From the NCBI GenBank assembly GCA_016200325.1, contig JACQEZ010000001.1, positions 310,001 through 374,000 on the forward strand: a DNA stretch of 64,000 nucleotides, given 5' to 3'. Below are positions 1 through 8,210 of this stretch, in pieces. The stretch is from Candidatus Manganitrophaceae bacterium (GTDB lineage: Bacteria; Nitrospirota; Nitrospiria; SBBL01; Manganitrophaceae). The notes under the pieces are model-generated. The model did not search any database. It was not told the DNA's origin and saw only the letters and a program-made list of their open reading frames with translations. Both the position numbers and the translations under genes were made by a program. Numbering within the stretch: position 1 is the stretch's first letter; every line of letters starts with the position of its first letter.

Positions 1-482
1 GCGAGTTGAATCCCCCGCGGCGCGTAGTGCTCAGCCAGCGCAGCCTGCTCCTTCTTGTCGGTCGCCAAGAAGTCGACCTTGATGATGTCGGTCAGGTCGA
101 CCAACGGTTTAAGATGGGGGTGGTTGACGAAATCATCGAGCGCGATCAGATATCCCGCCTGTTTGAGCTTTCGGACGGCGGCGAGAACGGCCGGATCGGG
201 CTGAACCACTTCTAAGATCTCGACCACGGTCAATTCTCTCGGGAGAAGGGCGACATACCCGTTGACCAGCATCTCGCGGCCGATGTTGACGAAGGCTTTC
301 TTCCCCCCCGTAATCGTATCGATCCCCAGGGTAAAGAAGCTGTCGAGCGCGACCTTGCTCGAAGCCTGGTCAAGGTCGGGGTGGCTGAAGAAATTTTCGA
401 GGCTGGAGCGGAAGAGGAGCTCGTAGGCGAACACCTCCTGATTCCGGTCGAAGATCGGCTGGCGGGCGATGAAGATGTCCAA
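1..482 (-). CDS. EAL/HDOD (YuxH-like) signalling protein, 3' part cut by window edge
   Basis: The minus frame reads DIFIARQPIFDRN, then FAYELLFR, and later IALDDF followed by IIKVDF. This order is typical of the degenerate EAL half of YuxH-type EAL-HDOD proteins. The C-terminal HDOD half would lie beyond base 1. I chose the TTG at 482-480 because GGAGAG lies 5 nt upstream and family members begin just before ARQPIF; an ATG at about 516 is an alternative with no clear ribosome site. Such proteins usually do not hydrolyse c-di-GMP but act as signalling scaffolds (family knowledge). It follows a GGDEF-EAL gene and a small regulator on the same strand, which suggests one c-di-GMP-linked cluster. 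Confidence 0.85.
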   Translation of the reverse strand, partial: MDIFIARQPIFDRNQEVFAYELLFRSSLENFFSHPDLDQASSKVALDSFFTLGIDTITGGKKAFVNIGREMLVNGYVALLPRELTVVEILEVVQPDPAVLAAVRKLKQAGYLIALDDFVNHPHLKPLVDLTDIIKVDFLATDKKEQAALAEHYAPRGIQL

Positions 483-581
483 GGGCGCTCTCCAAAACTC
501 CTCAACGGATATCATGGATCTCGGGAAGGGTCAAGAACGGATTCACATTGCGACGGGATTGGAAAAATTCGGATTCAAAGT

Positions 582-902
582 CTAGCGCGGTACGATTCGG
601 AAGGCGGGAGGGGAGATTCCCTCGTGGTGACAGCGGGGACAGCGGCTCGGGATGGAGAATTTCCGGCGATCGTCGAAGGTAAATCCGCATTTGTTGCAAA
701 GGGAGGGTTCCACGACGAGACGTTTCGGCGGGTGGAGGCTCTTTCCCACGTGCGCCAGGTGGGCGAGGACCTCTTTTTCTGAAATCCGAAGCTGCTTCGA
801 GAGATCGCGCGCGGTCATCGTCTGATCGTCGAGCGCGGAGAGGATCCGCCGCCGGACGGTCTCCGATGCAGGTTTGCTTTCCGAAGGACGCCGGTCATTC
901 AT
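582..902 (-). CDS. small HTH protein with C-terminal zinc ribbon (COG3357-like)
   Basis: A 106-residue protein. Residues 15-55 read as a winged-helix/ArsR-like HTH (RRRILSALDDQTMTARDLSK). The C-terminal half carries a zinc ribbon with C69-x2-C72 and C88-x2-C91. This matches the predicted transcriptional regulators with an HTH fused to a Zn ribbon. It starts 18 bp after the upstream GGDEF-EAL gene and is followed by the EAL-HDOD gene, so co-transcription is likely. Two adjacent ATGs (902 and 898) make the exact start uncertain because neither has a strong ribosome site. The target genes are unknown. Confidence 0.8.
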   Translation of the reverse strand: MNDRRPSESKPASETVRRRILSALDDQTMTARDLSKQLRISEKEVLAHLAHVGKSLHPPKRLVVEPSLCNKCGFTFDDRRKFSIPSRCPRCHHEGISPPAFRIVPR

Positions 903-920
903 CGAAATCTACCGCGAGAG

Positions 921-2864
921 CTACTGATGGAAGGAGGAAGAGTGTCTTGTTTGATGGAGTTTCTCCGGTTTTCCGAGGAGAAAACCTTGTGCGAGGGAGA
1001 TCTCCATCTCGCGGACGACCTGCAGCTCTTCCTCTGTTTCGATTCCCTCGGCGATAATTCCGGACGCTTCGAAATTTCTCAGCGTCCCGACCAGCTCTTT
1101 CATGAATTTCCGAAAGGGGGTGGATGCGACCGCTTGCAAGAGGGCCGACCGATCTATCTTAATATATTCCGGGACCAATTGCGAGATGAAGGGGAAGGAG
1201 ACGAAGCCGGCGCCGAAGTCGTCGATGGCGAACCGAAATCCCTCTCCTCTCCACCGGCGGGCGATCTCAAGATATCGGTCAATCCCCAGGAGCGCCTCCG
1301 ATTCCGAGATCTCCAGGATGACATCGAGATCGGGCGGTTTAGAAAGGAGGGGGAGTTGGTCGAGAAGATGGAAATCGACATTGATGAAGACCCGCTTTAA
1401 TTGAAGCGCCTGCGCCTCCTTCAATTGAGCGAGAAAGCAGATTCGCTTCAACTCGCTGAGCTGTCCGATCGCCTGATATTTTTTAAAGAGATCTTGAATG
1501 CTCAGCCGAAGAGACGGATCGCGGCTCAGCGCTTCGTATCCGATGATGTCGCGCGAGGGGAGCGACACGACCGGCTGAAAGACGATCTGCACCGCAGCTT
1601 CATCCAAAACATATTCCATATCGCCGATGTGAATCTTGTCCCCTCCCTTTTTAGCGATATAAAGGGAGCGGTCGGCCATGTTGATCAACGCGTCAATCGT
1701 GCGGCCATGCTCGGGGTAGAGGGCGGCGCCGATGCTCAGATCAAGCGGGATGTCGAGCTCTTTTCCGATTTTCAGGATTCCCTCTCGGATCCGGGTCGCG
1801 GCGGTGAGAACCCCCTCCCGGGTCGTTTTAGAGAGGAGCACCACGATTTCATCGCCGCCCCATCGGAAAATCAGATCGATCCCCCGGGTGGAATCGAGGA
1901 TGCTCATCGCCACCGCCTTCAAGACCCGATCTCCCACCTGATGCCCGAGGGTGTCATTTAACACTTTGAAAGAATCCAGATCGCACATCAAGATGGCCAA
2001 CGGCTGGTTTTCCCGGTCGGCGCGGACGATTTCATCTTCCGTCCGTTGGTCGAAGTAGCGGCGATTATACAGCCCGGTCAGCGAATCTCGAATCGCCTGC
2101 TCCTGAAGCGCCTGCTCGTTTCGCCGCGATTCGGTGACATCCCGAAAGGTCCAAACCCGTCCCACACCGACGTTTTCGATTTTCTGAGGTTTGGAGTAGC
2201 GCTCGAAGAGCCGTCCATCTTTGAATTCGAGGAGATCAAAGCTTTCGGTATCGGGCTCGGCATAGAGCGCTCGGACCTGGGCGAGGAAGCGCTCCGGCTC
2301 CTTCAGCTGTTCAAGAACGTAGGCGAGTGCCTGGTTGTCGTCCCGGGAAGCGACGATTTCGGAAGGAATCCGCCACATCTCAACAAACTTTTTATTGTGA
2401 CCGGTCATCTTCCCCTCTCGGTTGACCATCAAGAGCCCGTCCGTGGTCGATTCGAGCGCGGAATGGGTCAGAGAGAGCGCCGCGTTGAGCTCCTCCTCAA
2501 CGTGATTTTGATCGACGAGTTTTTTCTCCAGTTTGAGTTTTTTTATTTTCAACGCCTCCTCGCTGCGTCGGGCCGACCCCCATCTCGCGCCGAGAAGGGT
2601 GGCCAAAATTCCTCCAAGAAGGAGCGGGCCGATGCCGAGGGAGGCTTCGGAGCCTCGAAGAGAGCCGATCAGCGGGAAAAAGAAAGAGACGAGAAGGCCG
2701 GGTCCGATGCCGCCGGCCCGTCCGCAGATGGCAGCGGCGGCAAACAAAAGAAGAGACCCGCTCCCCGTAGCGACAGGAAGGCCCGGGATCGTTCTTAATA
2801 AAAAGAGAAGGGCGACGACTGCGAGCGCAAGACAATATCGTTGAAGGGGGGTCGAAATTTTCAT
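921..2864 (-). CDS. membrane PAS-GGDEF-EAL c-di-GMP turnover protein
   Basis: Starting at the ATG at 2864, the protein has several hydrophobic helices (residues 10-95), a coiled linker, a PAS-like domain, a GGDEF domain (signature WGGDEI, last position Ile instead of Phe) and an EAL domain. The EAL half keeps YEALSR, the ISESEAL stretch, IDDFGAG, KID and EGIETEEE, so phosphodiesterase activity is plausible. The GGDE core is intact, so cyclase activity is possible too. The reading frame extends to an ATG at 3044, but those 60 residues have no domain and that ATG has no ribosome site, so I prefer 2864, just before the first membrane helix. It heads a three-gene signalling cluster. Confidence 0.9.
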   Translation of the reverse strand: MKISTPLQRYCLALAVVALLFLLRTIPGLPVATGSGSLLLFAAAAICGRAGGIGPGLLVSFFFPLIGSLRGSEASLGIGPLLLGGILATLLGARWGSARRSEEALKIKKLKLEKKLVDQNHVEEELNAALSLTHSALESTTDGLLMVNREGKMTGHNKKFVEMWRIPSEIVASRDDNQALAYVLEQLKEPERFLAQVRALYAEPDTESFDLLEFKDGRLFERYSKPQKIENVGVGRVWTFRDVTESRRNEQALQEQAIRDSLTGLYNRRYFDQRTEDEIVRADRENQPLAILMCDLDSFKVLNDTLGHQVGDRVLKAVAMSILDSTRGIDLIFRWGGDEIVVLLSKTTREGVLTAATRIREGILKIGKELDIPLDLSIGAALYPEHGRTIDALINMADRSLYIAKKGGDKIHIGDMEYVLDEAAVQIVFQPVVSLPSRDIIGYEALSRDPSLRLSIQDLFKKYQAIGQLSELKRICFLAQLKEAQALQLKRVFINVDFHLLDQLPLLSKPPDLDVILEISESEALLGIDRYLEIARRWRGEGFRFAIDDFGAGFVSFPFISQLVPEYIKIDRSALLQAVASTPFRKFMKELVGTLRNFEASGIIAEGIETEEELQVVREMEISLAQGFLLGKPEKLHQTRHSSSFHQ

Positions 2865-3064
2865 TCTCTTATAGATCAGTGGAAGTGCGGATTGCCTCCC
2901 CAGTATATCGGCTAACCCTGTTTCGTCAAGGGAAAGAGCGAGGTATCGGTCTTTTTCAGCGAGGGGAGAAAAAACTTTTCGCCTTTTTTCAAAGGGGCGG
3001 GGACGTTCCGGAAGCGTCCTTGGTGAGAAATACGCTTTTTCCATTGAATCGTTTGAAACATTAT

Positions 3065-3094
3065 TCTATAGTGTTGCCTGACTGTCTCACGGAA
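3065..3094 (-). promoter_or_regulatory. possible sigma70 promoter of the c-di-GMP cluster
   Basis: On the minus strand TTCCGT and TATAGA are separated by 18 bp. The -10 is good and the -35 is weak. Transcription from it would begin near 3058, about 190 nt before the preferred start at 2864 but only about 14 nt before the alternative ATG at 3044. The rest of 2865-3141 shows no gene. Confidence 0.35.
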
Positions 3095-3141
3095 AGAGGA
3101 CGACTCAAACGTAAAGATGCTTAAGGTCGGTTGGAAGGGGT

Positions 3142-3178
3142 AAAAATAAAAAAGGTTAGCCTCAAGAGCTAACCTTCT
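3142..3178 (-). terminator. Rho-independent terminator after tRNA-fMet
   Basis: A perfect 9-bp stem (AAGGTTAGC/GCTAACCTT, 3152-3160 with 3168-3176) is followed on the minus strand by TTTTTATTTTT. It lies about 60 bp beyond the tRNA. Confidence 0.85.
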
Positions 3179-3236
3179 TCGACGGCCTGCGGTAAATTTG
3201 AATTCTCGAATGCAGGCGATTTAATCTGGGGTAACT

Positions 3237-3313
<77 letters not shown>

Positions 3314-3368
3314 ACTGCATCCTAACAAACGGGGATACGGAAGTCAAGTTGATGATTGAGGAGGAAGC

Positions 3369-4772
3369 ATGAAGCGCGTTCCAGCCCTGACATTCGATTT
3401 CAGAAATATGATGTCCGACCAGATCGGGCCGGTTAATGGCATGAGTGAGGAAGAGTGTTCGCGTGCGTTTCCCTTGCTGGAGGAGATCGACCGCTCCTTT
3501 CGAGAAGACCGACACAAAGGATTGATGCGTTTTCTAGACCTGCCGTCCCAGTCGACGGAGAAGGTGACTGCGATCGCCAAGAAAATCCGGGGCCGTTTTG
3601 AGAACTTCGTCCTCCTGGGGATCGGCGGGTCGGCGTTGGGGCCGATCGCAATCCAGCAGGCGCTTCATTCTCCCTACTACAACCTTCTCTCTAAGACGGA
3701 GCGGAACGGACCGCGGATGTTCTTTCTCGACAATGTCGATCCGACGGAGGTGGCGCCGCTGCTCGACCTGCTCGATCCGGCGAAGACGGTCGTCAATGTC
3801 GTGACCAAGTCCGGCGGGACGATTGAGACCCTGGCGCAGTTTCTTTTATTCCAAAAATGGATCTATAAGAAAGTCGGCAAGGAGAAGGGGACGGGCCATT
3901 TCATTGTGACGACCGATCCGAAAAAGGGAGCGTTGCGGGAGATCGCGCTGAAAGAAGGATATGAGATCTTGGAAATCCCGGAGCAGATCGGGGGGCGCTA
4001 CTCGGTCTTGACGCCGGTCGGTCTTCTCCCGGCGGCTGTTTCCGGAGTCGACATCCAGTCGATGTTGCAGGGGGCGGCCGATCTCGACGAAGAGTTCCGA
4101 AAATGTGCTTCCCATGAAAACGGCGCGATCTGGGCCGCGTTCATTCACTATTGGTCTTTTTTAATCAAAAAGCGGAACATCCTCGTCACGATGCCCTACT
4201 CGGAGCAGCTGGTTGGGGTGGCGCAGTGGTTTGCCCAGCTCTGGGCGGAGAGCCTTGGAAAAGAGAAGGTATTGGGCGGCGGAAAGACCCCGGTCGGCCA
4301 GACGCCGGTGGTCGCCGTGGGGGCGACCGATCAGCACTCGCAGCTGCAACTTTATATGGAGGGGCCGCTCGATAAGACGATTCAGTTCCTGGTGGTGGAA
4401 ACGTTGGAGAGAGACCTCTCCTTTCCGACCGTCCGGGCCGACAACCCGTTGGCCCTGTTGGCCGGCCACACGCTCGGCGGCCTTCTGAAGATTGAGCAAC
4501 GCGGGATCGAAGCCTCTTTAACCGAGGCGGCCCGCCCGAGCTGCAAATTGATTGTGCCGGCGGTCGACGCGTATCACCTCGGAGCGCTTTTTTATTTCTT
4601 TGAGTATCAGACGGTCTTTGCCGGAAAGCTTTATGGGATCAATCCTTTTGACCAGCCGGGGGTCGAGGCGGGAAAGCGGATCATTCAAAAGCTGCTGAAA
4701 GAGGAAGGGCGGGAGCGGATGTTGGAGCTGGCCACCAAAACAAGAAAGAGACGATCGACCCGTTCGGCCTAA
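3369..4772 (+). CDS. pgi: glucose-6-phosphate isomerase
   Basis: Interconverts glucose-6-phosphate and fructose-6-phosphate in cytosolic glycolysis and gluconeogenesis. The 467-residue length fits the shorter bacterial form. Visible family motifs are the sugar-phosphate loop GIGGSALGP, the signature TKSGGTIETL, a basic glutamate region around GGRYSVLTPVG, and DQHSQLQLYMEG. The ATG has a strong GAGGAGG site 5 nt upstream. It stands alone between the minus-strand tRNA and a minus-strand secreted protein; a hairpin follows the stop. Confidence 0.96.
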   Translation: MKRVPALTFDFRNMMSDQIGPVNGMSEEECSRAFPLLEEIDRSFREDRHKGLMRFLDLPSQSTEKVTAIAKKIRGRFENFVLLGIGGSALGPIAIQQALHSPYYNLLSKTERNGPRMFFLDNVDPTEVAPLLDLLDPAKTVVNVVTKSGGTIETLAQFLLFQKWIYKKVGKEKGTGHFIVTTDPKKGALREIALKEGYEILEIPEQIGGRYSVLTPVGLLPAAVSGVDIQSMLQGAADLDEEFRKCASHENGAIWAAFIHYWSFLIKKRNILVTMPYSEQLVGVAQWFAQLWAESLGKEKVLGGGKTPVGQTPVVAVGATDQHSQLQLYMEGPLDKTIQFLVVETLERDLSFPTVRADNPLALLAGHTLGGLLKIEQRGIEASLTEAARPSCKLIVPAVDAYHLGALFYFFEYQTVFAGKLYGINPFDQPGVEAGKRIIQKLLKEEGRERMLELATKTRKRRSTRSA

Positions 4773-4801
4773 GGAGCCCCCGTGTAGACGGAGGCTCCTT
4801 G
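4771..4801. terminator. hairpin between convergent pgi and secreted protein gene
   Basis: AAGGAGCC pairs with GGCTCCTT and an inner CCGT/ACGG stem continues it, with one C/A mismatch. Neither strand has a strong T tract, so this is a weak or Rho-assisted terminator. Confidence 0.4.
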
Positions 4802-4835
4802 ACGAAAGCGGACTGTTTTACTGCTCGACCGATCA

Positions 4836-5435
4836 TTATTTCATTTTCTTCGGGTCTTGATAGATCATCATGTGAGCATACGGGGTGCCGTCCCACATAA
4901 CATAGCTGCCGAGTTTGCTCGGCATCGAGGGGATGCCGCTCGTCTTTGAATCGAACGGCCAGAAGACCATCCAGTGGGGCGGCTCCTGCATTGTTTTTGC
5001 CCCCGCTTCGTTTTTCATCAAGATCTTTCCATCTTTTTCGAAATGCCAGCCGCCCCGCGCCATGTAGGCGATGCCGGGGGCAGTATTGGTCGGTTTGGGT
5101 GCCCCGCTCATGAGATCATTCACCCACTTGCCTGACTCCGCGTCAAAGCAGATCGGATCGGGAACCGACATTCCATCCACATCCGGGATGCAGGTAAATC
5201 CATTGCTCCCCTTCTTCGCCTCGACCAGTTTGCCGTCCGGACCCGGCACCATGATCGTCGCATCTTTTGAGATGTGCTCAGGCGCGGCACTCATCGCCAA
5301 CTTGACCAACTCTTCCTGAGACATGTTTTTGATCCCGGTTTTTCCCTTTTTGGTTTCTTTCTCCGCAGCCTGGAGCGGAATCACGAGGCTGAGTGAAAGC
5401 GCCATCACACCGATCGCACCGAGAAGATGTTTCAT
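4836..5435 (-). CDS. secreted protein of unknown function
   Basis: A 199-residue protein starting MKHLLGAIGVMALSLSLVIPLQAAE, a clear signal peptide with cleavage after QAA. The ATG at 5435 is preceded by GGAGG at good spacing; an upstream in-frame ATG (5507) would bury the signal peptide. The mature part is lysine-rich at first and then contains PGPDGK, PDPICFD, MARGGWHF, HWMVFWPFD and YAHMMIYQDP. It has two cysteines, no CxxCH and no obvious enzymatic motif. The many Met, Trp and His residues could bind a metal or ligand, but I do not recognise the family and assign no function. It is transcribed convergently with pgi. Confidence 0.85.
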   Translation of the reverse strand: MKHLLGAIGVMALSLSLVIPLQAAEKETKKGKTGIKNMSQEELVKLAMSAAPEHISKDATIMVPGPDGKLVEAKKGSNGFTCIPDVDGMSVPDPICFDAESGKWVNDLMSGAPKPTNTAPGIAYMARGGWHFEKDGKILMKNEAGAKTMQEPPHWMVFWPFDSKTSGIPSMPSKLGSYVMWDGTPYAHMMIYQDPKKMK

Positions 5436-5782
5436 CTTTTCCTCCGTTCGTATCGTAAGTATCAGTTTTTTGTTTTTGAAGCGATAGAATCGGATTGCCT
5501 GAACCACAGTCGATATTAATATGTAGTCTAAAAATTTGCAACCAAATAAAATGGCCTGGTGGTGAACCGCTGATGAGGGCCACGGGCAGAGCGGGAATAA
5601 CGGACTGAAAATGTGCTTCCGAGCTCAGCATGGAAGGAGAAAAGGGAACCGAAGTCCGTTCGCCCTGAGCTTGTCGAAGGGAAACGGTTGAAGGACAATA
5701 TAGTAAGGTGAGCACCATCGATTCAATCTTCGCAACAATGGATCTCAACCTGGACTCTGACTTAAGGCTGCCGAGAAAGAGC
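5436..5782. other. intergenic, no gene
   Basis: Upstream of both the secreted-protein gene (minus) and def (plus). The only recognisable element is the palindromic repeat at 5656-5687. Short reading frames here have no coding character. Confidence 0.6.
5656..5687. repeat. imperfect palindromic intergenic repeat (GCCCTGAGCTTGTCGAAGGG type)
   Basis: CCGTT and CCCT at the left arm pair with AGGG and AACGG at the right arm around AGCTTGTCGA. From general experience the core CCCTGAGCTTGTCGAAGGG occurs between genes in many unrelated bacteria. Only this copy was noticed in the window. Confidence 0.6.
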
Positions 5783-5811
5783 TTGATTAAGGTAGGACCG
5801 GTCGGTATAAT
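5783..5811 (+). promoter_or_regulatory. sigma70 promoter of the def operon
   Basis: TTGATT and a perfect TATAAT are separated by 17 bp, 38 bp upstream of the def start. It probably drives def-fmt-htpX and possibly the genes up to pheT. Confidence 0.8.
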
Positions 5812-5848
5812 TTTTTATTTAAGCATTGAGATGGGTTAAGGAGTTCGC

Positions 5849-6376
5849 ATGGCTGTTTTAGAAATCGTAAAATATCCGACGCCGGTTTTGCTGAATCGGG
5901 CGGAGGAGGTCCGAGAGATCGACGGCACGCTCCAGGCGCGGATTAATGATATGATCGAGACCCTCTATGCTGCGCCCGGGCTTGGCCTGGCGGCGCCTCA
6001 GGTCGGCGACCCCCATCGGTTCTTCGTTTATGACCTCTCCGTGCAGGAAGAGGAGCCCACGGCGCGCAAAGGCCCCCTGGTGATCATTAACCCTGAGATC
6101 ATTGAGATGGAAGGGGAGGAGATCGCAGACGAAGGGTGTCTCTCGATTCCCGGATATCATGAGAAGGTGAAGCGGGCCTATCGGGTCCTGCTCAGAGGGG
6201 TCGACCGTGAGGGGAAAGAGATCCGGTTAGAAGGGGAGGGATTGCTCGCCCGCCTCTTTCAACATGAGATCGACCATATCAACGGGGTCTTAATGGTCGA
6301 CCGCTTCAGCAGCCTCAAAAAAGACATCTTCTTTCGCAAATTCAAAAAAATGTTAAAGCAAGGGGAAAGCTTTTGA
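5849..6376 (+). CDS. def: peptide deformylase
   Basis: Removes the formyl group from the N-terminal methionine of nascent proteins. All three metal-site motifs are present: GLGLAAPQ (residues 44-51), EGCLSIPG with metal ligand C97, and QHEIDH with H139 and H143 as ligands and E140 as catalytic base. The length of 175 is normal. AGGAG lies upstream of the ATG. fmt begins one base after the stop, so the enzymes that add and remove the formyl group are translationally linked. Confidence 0.97.
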   Translation: MAVLEIVKYPTPVLLNRAEEVREIDGTLQARINDMIETLYAAPGLGLAAPQVGDPHRFFVYDLSVQEEEPTARKGPLVIINPEIIEMEGEEIADEGCLSIPGYHEKVKRAYRVLLRGVDREGKEIRLEGEGLLARLFQHEIDHINGVLMVDRFSSLKKDIFFRKFKKMLKQGESF

Positions 6377-6377
6377 A

Positions 6378-7337
6378 ATGCCGCCTCCGCTCTCGAAACG
6401 ACTCCGCGCCATCTTCATGGGAACACCCGCCTTTGCCCTCCCCTCGTTCCAAGCGCTCGCCGATTCCGAAGAGGTCATCGCGGTCGTCACCCAGCCCGAC
6501 CGCCCCAAGGGGCGGGGAGAGGTCTTAACGCCGCCGCCGATTAAGGTGGCCGCCGCGCAGCGTTCGATTCCAGTTTTTCAGCCGGAGCGGATCAGAAAGG
6601 ACCCCGGGTTTATCCAGACGCTCGCCCAACTCTCGCCCGACTTGATCGTCGTCGTCGCCTTCGGTCAGATCCTTCCCGAATCGGTCTTGAAAATCCCCCC
6701 CTTTGGCTGCATCAATGTCCATGGGTCGCTCCTTCCCAAATACCGGGGGGCCGCCCCGATTCAGTGGGCCCTCATTCGGGGAGAGCGCGAGAGCGGGATC
6801 ACGACGATGCAGATGGATGCCGGAATGGACACCGGGGCGATGCTTCTCCGGCGGGCCGTTCCGATCGACCCGGAGGAAACGGCGGAGACCTTGGCGCCGC
6901 GTCTGTCCGAGGCGGGGGCCGCCCTCTTGATGGAGACGCTCGGCCGCTTAAAAGCGGGGACGCTGACGCCGATGGCTCAAGACGACTCCCAGGCAACCCT
7001 TGCGCCATTATTGAAGAAAGAAGACGGCCTCATCCGCTGGGAGGAGAGCGCCGAGGCGATTTTCAATCGGGCCCGCGGCGTCGCCCCCTGGCCGGGAAGT
7101 GCAACCTTCTATGAGAAAGAGCGGTGGAAAATCATTCGTCTTCGGATCGGCAGCCGGGATGGAACCTGGGGAACGCCGGGGGAGATCCTCCGCCTCTCCG
7201 ATAAAGGACTTGAAGTGGCGGCAGGGATGGGTTATATCTTAATAGACCAATTGCAGCCGGAAGGGGGTCGAAAGATGACGGTCCACGAATATGCGGCCGG
7301 GCACCCGATCCAGGAACGGTCTGTTCTGCATCGATAA
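6378..7337 (+). CDS. fmt: methionyl-tRNA formyltransferase
   Basis: Formylates Met-tRNAfMet using 10-formyl-tetrahydrofolate. The catalytic triad is visible as N113 and H115 in INVHGSLLPKYRG and D151 in MDAGMDTG. The N-terminal Rossmann half and C-terminal OB-like half are both present, and 319 residues is normal. It is packed between def and htpX. The initiator tRNA gene lies about 3 kb upstream. Confidence 0.97.
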   Translation: MPPPLSKRLRAIFMGTPAFALPSFQALADSEEVIAVVTQPDRPKGRGEVLTPPPIKVAAAQRSIPVFQPERIRKDPGFIQTLAQLSPDLIVVVAFGQILPESVLKIPPFGCINVHGSLLPKYRGAAPIQWALIRGERESGITTMQMDAGMDTGAMLLRRAVPIDPEETAETLAPRLSEAGAALLMETLGRLKAGTLTPMAQDDSQATLAPLLKKEDGLIRWEESAEAIFNRARGVAPWPGSATFYEKERWKIIRLRIGSRDGTWGTPGEILRLSDKGLEVAAGMGYILIDQLQPEGGRKMTVHEYAAGHPIQERSVLHR

Positions 7338-7349
7338 GGAGGTCTCTCC

Positions 7350-8210
7350 GTGAATGCACTGAAAACAACCTTTTTTCTGACCCTCTTGACCGTCCTGCTG
7401 GTGTTTGCCGGGAAGGCGCTGGGCGGAAATCAGGGGATGGTCTTGGCGTTTGGTTTTGCCCTGGTGATGAATGGGGTGAGCTACTGGTTTTCGGACAAGA
7501 TCGTTTTAAAGATGTATGGGGCCCAGCAGGTGACCGAGGCCGAAGCGCCGCAACTCTATAGCATTGTGGCCGATCTGGCGATGCGGGCGCAGATGCCGAT
7601 GCCGAAGGTCTACATGATCGACAATCCGACCCCAAACGCCTTCGCGACCGGCCGCAACCCGAACCATGCCGCCGTCGCGGTGACCAGCGGAATCATGCGG
7701 ATTCTCAACCGCGAAGAGCTGACCGGGGTCTTGGCGCATGAGCTCTCGCACGTCCGGCATCGCGATATCCTCATCTCCACCGTCGCCGCCACCGTGGCCG
7801 GCGCCATCTCGATGCTCGCCAACATGGCCCAATGGGCGATGATCTTCGGCGGCTTTGGCGGGCGATCGGATGATCGCGAGGGGGGCGCCAGCGGACTCGG
7901 TGCGATCGTGATGATCATACTCGCGCCGATTGCCGCCATGCTGATCCAGATGGCGGTCTCTCGCTCCCGTGAGTTTGAGGCCGATGCCGGCGGGGCGAAG
8001 CTCTGCGGCAACCCGCTCTGGCTCGCCGAGGCGCTTCGAAAACTGGAAGCCGGGGTTCAGCGAATCCCGATGGATGCCAACCCGGCGACCGCCCACCTCT
8101 TCATCGTCAGCCCCCTTCGAGGCGGCGGGGTGATGTCGCTCTTCTCGACCCATCCGCCGATGGAAGAGCGGATTGCGCGACTGGAAGGAATGGTCTACGG
8201 CCGCAGATAA
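7350..8210 (+). CDS. htpX: membrane zinc metalloprotease HtpX (M48B)
   Basis: An inner-membrane protease for misfolded membrane proteins. The zinc motif HELSH (H130, E131, H134) lies in [12 protein letters not shown], with the third ligand in [10 protein letters not shown]. Two N-terminal and two central hydrophobic segments match the family. The start is GTG at 7350, with AAGGAGG ending 7 nt upstream; no nearby ATG fits. It follows fmt by 12 bp and its end overlaps the longest rsmB frame by 38 bp. Confidence 0.95.
   Translation: MNALKTTFFLTLLTVLLVFAGKALGGNQGMVLAFGFALVMNGVSYWFSDKIVLKMYGAQQVTEAEAPQLYSIVADLAMRAQMPMPKVYMIDNPTPNAFATGRNPNHAAVAVTSGIMRILNREELTGVLAHELSHVRHRDILISTVAATVAGAISMLANMAQWAMIFGGFGGRSDDREGGASGLGAIVMIILAPIAAMLIQMAVSRSREFEADAGGAKLCGNPLWLAEALRKLEAGVQRIPMDANPATAHLFIVSPLRGGGVMSLFSTHPPMEERIARLEGMVYGRR

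Noticed and set aside
2865-3044. N-terminal extension of the GGDEF-EAL protein to ATG 3044
   Set aside because: No domain, no ribosome site, and the membrane segment starts right after ATG 2864; kept as an alternative only.
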